64,000 bases of DNA from Medicago truncatula (Eukaryota; Streptophyta; Magnoliopsida; Fabales; Fabaceae), in NCBI RefSeq assembly GCF_003473485.1, contig NC_053043.1, positions 40,028,576 through 40,092,575 of the forward strand. Reading direction: 5' to 3'. Under the pieces are notes generated by a model. That model was not told the origin of the DNA. It searched no databases and saw only the letters and a list, made by a program, of their open reading frames with translations. Made by a program: the position numbers and the translations under genes. Numbering within the stretch: position 1 is the first letter of the stretch; each line of letters starts with the position of its first letter. Shown here piece by piece: positions 24,759 through 35,247 of the stretch.

Positions 24759-25809
24759 ATGGGGTGGTTCCCCCTGTTGCAGTAAATTGCAGCTAGCTTG
24801 ATGTTCGGATCAAAAACTGAGTTTTCCATGGGTTTTTTTTTTTTTGTGTGTGTGGGTTACTGGTTATGAAAACGGGGACACCTATTTATAGAGGTTTCTG
24901 GGCGTCCTGGACCACAGAAATTGTCGGTGCAATGTGGACCACACAAAAAAGATTATGTCCTGAACATTTTCAAATTATATAATCTGAAACTTTCCTTACC
25001 TTACGTAAAGTACGAAGTTTCTCTCATTTTCACCCGATATCAAATAAATTCTGATTATATAATCTGAAAACCATGTGTAAGAGTTCAAATTATATAATCT
25101 GAACCAAACCTTTTTTTTGGCCGGTGGTTTACACCACATAAAACATGTTTTCAAATGTTTTTTCCAACATTAATGGTTGGTAAAGCCCATTTGAAACACA
25201 TTTTTTGACTCAACATTAAGTGTAGTTACACTCTATGCACAATTTCCCCTATAAATAGCCTTCAAACCTTCATCATTTCTCACACTCTCTGCTCCTCTCC
25301 TTCTTTTTCTTCTACAATAATGTGTTCCCATCGTTGGCCTTTCATAGAAATAGGCTACTTTGAAAATTCAGTGATTGTATGAACGGTCAACGGGGAAGGC
25401 GACGCGCTCCAAAAAGTGTGATTTGTCTGGGTTTCAGGTTGATCTGTCTGGTGCAAGGTTGATTATCACGGTCTTTTTCGCCCTAGAAAGGAAACAAACT
25501 TTACCTCAGCACCCCCCCCCCCCCCCCCCACCCATACAACTTCTCTTTCTCCTTCCCCCTCACCTTCTCCTTTCCTCTCCTTCAGCCTGCGCCACTTGTT
25601 TAGTTTTCCTCCATCTTCTTGTGATGCATATTTAGTTTTAGATTTCTAATAAATTAGCTTTATTTTAATATACCATGTAAGAAGCTTTAAGTTTCAACTT
25701 TATTGTAAATGTATCGATATAATAATAAAATAAGATTTTATGTGTATCATTTTGTTCTTTTAATTTTGTTTATTTGCATTTATTTTATGATTTTGACATC
25801 TAAATAATA

Positions 25810-26083
25810 CTCCCTCAGTTTCTTTTTAATTGTCACATTTTGATTTTCTACACAAACCAAAATACTAAATGTATTTCACTATTTTTGATACAATAATTTA
25901 TGTTTTGCCTATAATATCCTTAATTATTTAATATCATATTTTATATATTTCTCTCTCTACAATAAATTACTAAGGACATTATAGGAAGAACACCATTTAA
26001 TGTTACATTGAACTTTGAAAGTGACACTTAATTAGAAACAAAAAATTTCTGTAAAAGTGACAGTTATAAAGGAACGGAGGTAG
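25810..26083. mobile_element. Stowaway-like MITE
   Basis: The left end CTCCCTCAGTTTCTTTTTAA and the right end TTATAAAGGAACGGAGGTAG are inverted. TA flanks lie at 25808-25809 and 26084-26085. A second inner pair, TGTCACATTTTGA and AAAGTGACAGT, supports the fold. Length is 274 bp, with no coding capacity. Confidence 0.75.
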
Positions 26084-28002
26084 TATAAAATAAACTAAAG
26101 TCTAATTAAATTCTGGTAAAAGATATTTTCAGAATATATAATTCACAATTTTATGGGAATCTAGTTCGGATTTTATAATTCGAACCAAAGGTATTTTGGG
26201 AAAAAAAAATAGGGCGCGTGAGAAATATATAGGGTAGGAAAAATAATAGTCTAATTTTTTTTTTCTTGATCTATTATAATAGATAGAAACATACAACATT
26301 TTAATGATAATTTTTCTGTATACCCAATGTTCAATTGTGGCAATTTTTATAAAATTAGTTTTTTTTTTTTAATTCAGAAACTAAAAAATAAAAATGAATT
26401 TATTGAATCAAAATAAATTCCTACAAAGTCAAATTTTGAATTTTCTAAAAATCAATTATTTAAAAATTATTTTTTAAACTTTTCCAATTTTTAAGACGTG
26501 GCCATGGTTGGATCTTGGCTAAAACAATGTTCAACTATGGCTAAAGGAGCATAAAAAAAATAAAAAAATAAAAAAACACAGATTTTTCAAAATTTCACCA
26601 TGCTCTTCCTCTCAATTTTTCTTTTTGTCCCACATCTCTACTCCCTCCATTGCATCTCCCTCTTCTCTTCTCTTCTTTTTGTCCTCCTTATATGGGGTGA
26701 GCTCGTAAATGGAAGAAAATATCTGAAATGAGAAAATGTGGTAGTAGGATATTAAAGTATCAGGAGCACGTCTATGAATTTCACTTTTGTATGCTAGAAA
26801 CCACTTGACTAATTTTTATTGCTCAATTTTCACAATAAGATTAATTAATAGTAAATCATTATACATATGAAGGCCTTTTACTATGGATTCGAAAAATTGG
26901 CCATAAAACCCAACTTTTCACATCAAAAGATATTGGTTCCACTTAAAACTCCATGGAGATCTCAAATTACTCTCCACATCAATTAGGTGATGTCTAAGGC
27001 GCACATGTAAGCAAGTCGAGAAATGTGTGTAAGTTCTTAAACATTAGAATTTAGGATGATATAAAAAGAATACTCCTTGATATTCACATTATTTACCACT
27101 CTAATGGTTTAAATCCCCAATACATGTTTGGAAAGACCATATTACCATGAACTTTGCTAATAAGTGTAGTTATTAGTGCTTAATGGACATATATTGTAGT
27201 TTCTATTGTGATGTTTATCTATTTTATCGATTGCCAAAACCATATTATTATTTGCAACATATTGGGGATCAACTACCTTAAATTTCAAGTACTTTAATTC
27301 AATTTAGATCAATTAGTTATTCTCCTCTGTCTAAATGATTTGTGTCTCCTACTGGTAAAGATCTTATGCAGGATTGAATAGAATATAAAAAAAAAATTGG
27401 AAAGCAAAAGTTTGAAATTTAATCAGTGTGCTCATAAAGCATTTTTCTTTAAACTAGTAAAAACTTCATATAAGATTGCACCAAAATCTTGTTAAAAAAA
27501 AAAATAGAGATTGCACCAAAATGGTAAAAAAATACCAAATAAAAAAATTGAACGTTTTCATGTGCCGTTAGGAAAAAGACATTTCATAAAATACAAATAT
27601 ATTTCAGGAGGCCAATAAATTATTCCTCATAAAATAGCAAAAAATAGAGGCAACTTCAATGCGAATAAAAGGAGTTTTACCACATCACCTCAAATTTATG
27701 AACTTTGGTTATTTTTCGTTCCAATTATGAGACCAATTAAGAAACAAAAATTAGCCTCACTCAACAAGACAATAAGGCAAACAACAATTTATTCCATGAC
27801 TTCAAAGTAATAAAAGTACAATGTGCTCAAATTCATACAAAAAAATACAAAACCATAAGCTTAAAACCATTTTGATATTGGTTTCGCATAACTTTCAATA
27901 CAAAATAATAAAAAGTAAAATCATTTAGAAACCTCATGCTACAACAAAGGCAACTAATTTATTTGTAAAGAGAGAATTTGTCCATAACTCAACTCACATC
28001 AT

Positions 28003-31000
28003 TCAATGAAAACCCAATGCCTTCAACAATACTGCTTCAATTTGCTCGGGGGTCAATTCTTGGTCTTTGTTGTGTTGCTGAAAAGACATATGAAAAATCA
28101 AAATCAATATAACAAAACTTAGGATGACAGTGATGAGTTAATAATGTGTGATCACCAAATCCAAACACCAAAGATTTGTTATTAACAACCAATATGAAAA
28201 TCTTAAAAGACATTTGAACTATTTCATATTGTTCTTCTCCGAAAGAAAAAAGCAAAGATGATTGCTAGTTCATATAATTCACAAAGATCTTTTGTAAATA
28301 TCATCCGACTAAAATTGAGATTTTTTCACATTTAAAAGACAAATTTTTATTGTAGGAAGTAAATAAGCTTTAACGTTCATTCATAATAAATAATGAAAAT
28401 AAAGAATGACAAGAGTCAATCTTGAAAATTACGAATCTAATGATCAAAATTTACTCATATAATCTCACATTAGAAAATTATCTCATGATAGTCAATACAA
28501 ACATCCACATTCTCCATAGGATCGCTTAAGTTGACAGATTATTGCAAAAAAACATAAATATAAGTGCAACTTTGAACTAAATAACTGTTGGTATGCTTTA
28601 AAAAGTCAAGCTAGCATAGATCATATAATATTCATTACATTTTTCTCATGATCACATATTGGCATCTAAAATTAATATTGAAAAAATAGTTAATGAAAAT
28701 TATAAAATAAGTGACATGGTAATTGAATAAGAAATTTTATAAAGTATAATGGTGAAAAACAAATGTATACCTCAGCTTTGAACACATCTAGAGAAAAACC
28801 ATTGAAACAACTTATGTTAGCCCGGTGAACATCCAATCCAAGGCTATCCAATGCCTTCATAGTCGACGCCAAAACATCTGGTTTGTAAGCACATAACATA
28901 TGGATGTTGACAATTCCTCCTTCCCTTACCCTAACATCTACCTGCAAATACCACCATAGTATTATATATACTTATATATCTATTTTATACCTATATATAA
29001 AGTGAATAAATTGTTAATTTGGGGTGGTTTTTTCTTTCATTTTTACCATTCGTTTAAACTGTTTTATCCTTTTTATAATATTACTTGTATTGTTTAATTT
29101 AAAAGATTGTCAATTTTTTTAAAAAAAATAGTTGAATACCATTAAAATAAGAACAACCTCACTACAATATATTAACAATATTTAATATTGTAAAAAAGAG
29201 CTTATTTGAATCTTATTTTTATAATATCTGGTCATTTTTCCTCAAAAAATATTGATCATTATACATGTCAAATTATCTATAAAATTAAGTGTGGTAGAAA
29301 ACGAGACAGACGTTTATGTTAGTGCCTGTCTTTTTGCTAGTTAATATTTGTAACACTATAAAACTAAGTGTGGTCGACATTGACATGGTTGTTTAACTTA
29401 AATACACTTTTGGTTCCTCTATTTAATAAAATTCACAAACTAGTCCATCGATATGTTTTAAAAATGAATTATCTAGTCCTTCAATATTCACATTTATTAC
29501 AATTTTAGTCTCAACATATTTTTCCAGCCCTAGAATAGGTAATTTGTTGCCTTAGAGTGGTGGTTTATTGCTCAAATGTTAAATTTCAAGAGAAAGTGAT
29601 ATTTTTGGGAGTAAAATTCATAATTTTTTGCATAAAAATAATTGATCATGAGGCAACAAATACAAGTTTAGACAAAAACTGCAACAAATGTAAAAATAGA
29701 AGAACCAGAAAATTCCACAAATTTAGTTAAATATGGGGCCAATAGTAGAATTAAGTCATCCTATTTTTATAAATATTTTTGATCAAAGGTAGATATTAAG
29801 TGAAAGTATCCAAAATGAACCAAAAAAAAGGTTTCAAATAGGCTTTAGTTTTCAATTATATTTATCAAATGCATGCCTTGTCCAAACTTTTAAACTTTTT
29901 AGTAAGTTATCAAATGTGTGTGTGTCTATAATATTTCACACAAAATACACCAAAAAATCCAAAATATAAGACTCCTAATGATGTCAACAAAACACTGAAT
30001 GACATGCCTTCATTTTACATATAAATGTATATCTTGAAGGTGATAAGCATTTATTGATATGGAATAAGAACCTTCTATTAAAGTAAATAAGTACCTTTGT
30101 TGGTTGGTTTTTAAGACCCGACACATTGTTAGGACATAACTTTTCTTTCATTTGAACTGGAAGGGTTGACATGGTGGATGTTTTAATGCGAGTTCCTGCA
30201 GGCGGTGGCACAAATGATCTAGGAGAGCTTGACTCTATCTCACTTTGAAGATCACTAATTTGTTTTTTTAACTCCTTCAAGTAGTCAACAGCATCCCCAA
30301 GTATTGAAATTTTATCCATCTGTGAAAGAAATGAAATACATATACTTGTATTATGGAGGGTTGTGTAACTCAACTTGTTTGAGCTAATGAAAAATTTGTA
30401 AGAGATTACGGGTTCAAACAAGAGTAAAAGAGTAACTATTAGTCTAACAACTAAATACTAATATTTGTTATTAAAAAAACATAGAACTTGCATTGTCTCA
30501 TATACAAATTAAGGGACCGAATATTGTTAATAGCCTATGTAGTAAGAGCTGCTAAAAACCACGTGTTAAATTTTAAGGCCATAAAATTGTTATATATGTA
30601 TAAATAAAAACAAAAATCACGTTCTTCAGCCATAAATGTTTGTTTCATTTCACATTATATTAATACCCAAATTTTAAAAGATGAATAAGTTATTATTTTT
30701 TCAGATAAAAAAAAAAAAAAAACAATCATACAGAACGAATCAATATCCATTGGAAAAAATGTCACTTGATCCTTAAACATTTCAAAACAAATCACAAAAT
30801 TGTTAGCGTTATTATCATTTTTCTAAAATAAGTCTATAATTGTGGGTGTGACATCATAGTTTTTATGTTTTCACAGTTGTTGTATGACCCTAACTTTAAA
30901 TAATTAAATAAAGATTTTAGTAGTTACTTTAGTATGTGTTCCATGTCAATCTATGTGCATAGCTAATTATATTTAATTTAAGGAGATTTTTTTTCAATAA

Positions 31001-33754
31001 GTGTTTTATGTGAATGATAATTTATGGAGAAAATCATTCCCTAAAAAAGTTATGGAGAAAATGATATGCACTTGCATGTAGACATTGCATTACGATTGTG
31101 TTTACATTGTCTTAATCAGTGTTATGTTAAGAACATGTTAACTATTATGCTTTATATTTTTTGCATGTTATGTGTGTCTGTTTTTTATATTATGTGTATG
31201 TGTTGAATTTATATTATGACTCTCTGTTGTTGTTGTGGATCGAGCTTAATACCCCGTACTTCACTGGATCGAGTTACAAGGGGACATCAATGATGATAGA
31301 GGCATAGAAGAATACCAATTTGGATTGGTGGTCATATGCCTTAAGGTTTGACATCACTAATGGGTTTTTAGTACCCAGTAGTCTTCATACTTAGAGTAGA
31401 TACCAACTTAGGATTTTTATTGAAGTGTTATATCTCTTTTATTTTTGAGTTTATGTTTGTTTAAATGAGAAGGTATCCTATTTGAAATTGGTGTACTTAC
31501 ATTTGTGAGTATATTATGTGTTGTGACTTTGTTTTTATAAAGGTCAAATACCTTCCAGGGTCCTTTAAGTTTCAATTTTGTTTCAGATAGGCCCTTTAAG
31601 TTTCTAAAGTTTCAGATAGGTCTTTTAAGTTTCGAGTTTGTTTCGGATAGGTCATTTCTGTCAACCTCCGTTAAACCAAAGTTGTTATGTCCGTTGAGCC
31701 AAAACTGATATGTCCGTTAAGTGAGTGAGGTGGTTCTCTCTGACACTTGGCATCAATTTTGGCTTAACGAACATATCAACTTTGGCTTAACGGAGGTTGA
31801 TAGAAAGGACCTACCTAAAACAAACTCGAAGCTTAAAGGGCTTATCTGAAACCTTAGAAACTTAAAGGACCTATCCGAAACAAACTCGAAACTTAAAGGA
31901 CCTATCTGAAACTTTAGAAACTTAAAGGATCTATCTGAAACAAAAGGACCCGAGGAGGTATTTGGCCTTTTAAAAAATACGTCATGTCTCTTATTATCAT
32001 TCTGAAAAAGGTTTTTAAAATAAATTTTACTATAATTTTATGAAAGACACTCATGACCGAGGATTCAAATATTTTTGGATTGTTTTAAAGAAGACTAAAA
32101 ATACACTATTGATGTTAAAAATTAGGGTAAAGTTATCATTGTTAAGTCATGAGGGAAGGAGCCAGTGGACCACCCACATCAAGGTGGAGCAACCATAAAA
32201 GTAAGAGGGACGTCACACTCTTACCCAAAATTTTAAGGCAACAGGTTTATGGGTCCTCTCACTTATATAGTGTTCAACCTCCACTTTTCTATCTGATGTG
32301 GGACTTATAACTCACATTTGCACACAACACTCCCCCTCAAAATTGAGTATGTTAATTCATCGTGCTCCCCCTCAAGAGGAAGCTCTTTCATCCATAATTA
32401 CTTGCTTATACCACTGTTGCTGCTCTTTTCACAACGAAACAGATCATCCGCATGAATCCATCAATTCATCGTGCTCCCCCTGAAACGGAAGCTCTTTCAT
32501 TCGCAAATACTTGCATGTACTGTCGTTGCTGCTTTCTTCGCAACAGAACCGACCACTTGAACACCTTGTAAAGAGGACTTTAGACCCAAGGAGTCTGTCA
32601 TACCCTTCGTAGAACCAAGCTCTGATACCATTGTTGGATCACGACGGCAGCCCGGGAGGACTGACCACATTAGGCCAGAACAACCATATAAGTGAGAGAG
32701 ACGCCACACTCTTACCCAAAATCGTAAGGCATAGATTTATGAGTCATTTAAGTTATATAATGTTTAACCTCAACTTTTCTATCTGATGTGGGACATATAA
32801 CTCACACTTGCACACAACAGTCATAACAATTAGGGATGTCTGTGGTATTATTTAGCTCGGCTTTGAGACAACAAAAAAAAACTATCAAATTCCAAGATTA
32901 GCATCACAAAGTCGTTTGATTTCATTTGGATGACTCATTTATTCTTTGATATTTGTTGGGTTTTTATAGTTTTTAAGTCACAAATATTTATATTTATAAT
33001 TGAAATCGAAATCAAAATCAAAATATTATATAAAACATCGTTCATAATTTACACGCATTATTGCAACAAAAAGAACGGAAAGACACTAGTAAGAATTATA
33101 AACAAAAAAAAACAAAAAAACTAAACCAAGTTACAATACCTTGGTAATCTTTGGCACAACAGAACGAAGCTTGTGCATATTATCACTGAGTTTCTGCCTT
33201 CGCTTCTTCTCAGCGATGAGACTCTTTGATGGAGTTTTCTTTTTCTTCTCTTTTTTGACCCCCTCAACAACACAATTTTCATCATCATTATTATATATGA
33301 TGTTATTATTACTACCCCCAACATTGTTATTTGAATTATAATTATTGCCCTTATTTTTTCCATGGTTCCCCATCTTCCCAACACCAACACTCTCATTAGA
33401 GTCATAATTCGAGGTTAATTTTGCAATTGACAATGGAGGTTGAACAACACCTTGGGGTTCTAAATTGAAGACATTACCAAATGGATTGTTTGTGGTGGTG
33501 GTATCAGTGATGTTGATATTTTCATTAATATTTAGTAGATCTGAGAAATTGGATTTGGGCGATGGCAAAGAAAATGAGGAACCTAAATGGTGCTCAAAAA
33601 CAAAAGTGTTTGGGTCTGAAGAACCGACAATGTTTTGTTGTTGAATGTGGTTTTGAAGATTTGGGATAAGATTTTCGGTACAAGGTGGTATATTGTTCAT
33701 GTACCACTCTTCTTCGATTTGGGGTTTAAACCAAGGTAGCATATCTCTCTCCAT
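28003..33754 (-). CDS. bHLH transcription factor, ICE1/SCREAM-like (group IIIb type)
   Basis: Four minus-strand exons, 33140-33754, 30095-30319, 28771-28941 and 28003-28077, join in frame to 361 residues. The bHLH runs from about 176 to 230. Its basic region [14 protein letters not shown] keeps the Glu and Arg needed for E-box contact, with Lys where ICE1 has Arg. Helix 1 is [15 protein letters not shown] and helix 2 [17 protein letters not shown]; the exon 1/2 boundary falls just before MDK. The C-terminal ACT-like domain (about 281-337) has [32 protein letters not shown] and [11 protein letters not shown], close to ICE1. The N-terminus [12 protein letters not shown] and an Asn-rich stretch (NNYNSNNN) are less conserved. 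ICE1/SCRM proteins regulate cold response and stomatal lineage; this shorter, diverged member may have another role. Intron 1 (2.8 kb) holds a TRIM and a fold-back element. Confidence 0.93.
31539..31970. mobile_element. 432-bp fold-back element in bHLH intron 1
   Basis: Ends AAAGGTCAAATACCT and AGGTATTTGGCCTTT are inverted. The arms carry tandem TTTAAGTTTCRAGTTTGTTTC-type units and their complements, and the loop region has the inverted pair ACCTCCGTTAA / TTAACGGAGGT. The hairpin is near-complete. No protein is encoded. Confidence 0.85.
32140..32819 (-). mobile_element. TRIM retrotransposon with both LTRs, in bHLH intron 1
   Basis: Two LTRs, 32140-32329 and 32632-32819, start TGTT and end AACA on the plus strand and share CTATCTGATGTGGGAC and CACACTCTTACCCAAAAT. 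On the minus strand the order is LTR, primer-binding site TGGTATCAGAGC (complement at 32619-32630), a short internal part, a GAGGGGGAG polypurine tract (next to 32330) and LTR. Flanks ATCAT (32135-32139) and GTCAT (32820-32824) match at 4 of 5. The 300-bp interior has no gag-pol and contains an internal direct repeat (ATTCATCGTGCTCCCCCT at about 32355 and 32464). The element has the same orientation as the host gene. Confidence 0.88.
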
Positions 33755-34645
33755 TGAGAAAGAGATTAAGATTTGATTTTTCTGGTTATGGTTAATGAGA
33801 AAAAGTTTAAGAGCTTTTAAGTATAAGTTTTTAGTTCACAAAAAAAAGTATTAGTATTGTGATTGTTAAAATAATAAAATAAAAAGTCAAAATATTTTTA
33901 GGTAAGAAAAATGAGAGGGGTGTGAGTGAGTGGAATGAGAGGCGTGAAATAAAGTGTGCTCTCTATTTTTCTATGTGCGTGTTCGGCTGCGTTACAATTT
34001 TGCAATCACGATATTCTCGAGAATATGACCTTTATGGTGTGAAATTAGAATAATTATTAAATTTACAGGTGATTCAATTATTTCATTTTCATATTATTAA
34101 GACAATGGATATATCTTAAAAAAAAATACTAATCACTTATAATGATTATTATTAGTATAGCAATATTTATTTTTATTTTATTTTATTTATTACAAAAACA
34201 ATCAACAATTATATTTAGACTTAGTACATTTTTTTATCCCTTTCATTTTAATTTGCTCACGGGATTGATCCCCCGTTTTAAAATCTATCAGGTTTGGTTC
34301 CTCTCTCAAATTTTTAGACTAAAAAATTATGATACAATATGTTTCACATGATGTGATATACGATCCGATGATGCATAGTCATTTATACAAATCAATTTTT
34401 TTACATGTTATTATTTTCATTGTAAAAGTTGAAACCTGAGTTTTTTTAAATGATTTTCTTGTAATTTAATGGGTATTGGTCATTACATATCACATCATCA
34501 CTTTTCAATCCAAAACTTTGACTAAATAGCCAAAACCAGTGGATTTAGAATAAAGGTTAGACCAATTTCGTGAGTATGTAAAAAAAGAGAAATCAAATTT
34601 GTAATTAAGTCTTATATTTATCCGAATAAAAAATAAGTAATCAGT

Positions 34646-34700
34646 CCCGTGAGCATAACTCAATTGGTAGGACAATGCATTATTATATCTAGAGATCAAT
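34646..34700 (+). mobile_element. Truncated tRNA-derived SINE
   Basis: CCCGTGAGCATAACTCAATT, followed by GGTAGGACAATGCAT, matches the 5' part of the SINE family seen at 44709, including the A box. The B box is lost. Confidence 0.6.
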
Positions 34701-34704
34701 TCCT

Positions 34705-34815
34705 ATAAATTTTTATATACATTGAATAATTAATGTATCCGGTCATATTTATAAGTTAGATACATTAATTATTCAATATATCTAAAAATTTATTTTTTTC
34801 TTATAAATGTGACCG
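34705..34815. repeat. Interleaved inverted repeat A-B-A'-B'
   Basis: Segment A (34705-34739) is the near-perfect reverse complement of A' (34759-34793). Segment B (34740-34755, CGGTCATATTTATAAG) is the reverse complement of B' (34800-34815) with one mismatch. Because A' lies between B and B', the two stems cannot form together without a pseudoknot. Confidence 0.85.
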
Positions 34816-35247
34816 AAAGAATTACCTTTTAAAGGTCTTAAAAATTGCTCCGGAAACACTCGTTAATATTTCTGGTCAGCTATTACCGCTTAAAGGGAGA
34901 AGTCAAAAGTAGAAAGTCAAAACCCTCTCTTTAAACCTCGAAACTGTTTAGCGAGTGCGGTGTAGCTATGCTACACTCACCACGACACATTACACAGTCA
35001 CACGTGCATGATGCATCTTAATTCTCACGTGAAGGAAAAACAAATATTCTGATCAAATTCTTCATTCCAGCTACTTCAATTTCCTCTTTTCTTCAACCTA
35101 ACAACATTATTCTGTGAGTTTTTTTATTTTATTTTATTTTTCTGCATCTTAATTTTAAATTTCACGTTGATATATTTAATTTCAAAATGCTCTTAAATTA
35201 ACATGACTAATTATGATTAATTTCTTCCTAATTTAGGTTTTTGCATT

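Larger units (their letters stand above)
23480..28002. other. Transposon-rich intergenic region
   Basis: Holds a decayed transposon protein fragment (24513-24758), repeated TTATATAAT-containing motifs between 24091 and 26185, an 18-base C run at 25512-25529 and a Stowaway-like MITE. A proline-rich frame at 25375-25635 comes from the C run and is not called. From about 26.6 to 28.0 kb I see only AT-rich sequence. Confidence 0.5.
33755..35247. other. Divergent promoter region (bHLH / IDM-like gene)
   Basis: Spacer between the divergent bHLH and alpha-crystallin-domain genes. It holds a SINE fragment (34646-34700), an interleaved inverted repeat (34705-34815), a G-box CACGTG at 35001-35006 and a likely 5' UTR intron for the rightward gene (donor GTGAGT near 35113, acceptor TTTAG just before 35237). 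Confidence 0.5.

Noticed and set aside
25375..25635. Proline-rich 86-residue frame
   Set aside because: It results from the 18-base C run and a CT-rich stretch. No ATG context, splice partner or homology is seen.
33121..33405. Minus-strand 94-residue frame next to the bHLH exon
   Set aside because: It is an alternative frame of bHLH exon 1; the bHLH frame is the one that continues across three splice junctions.
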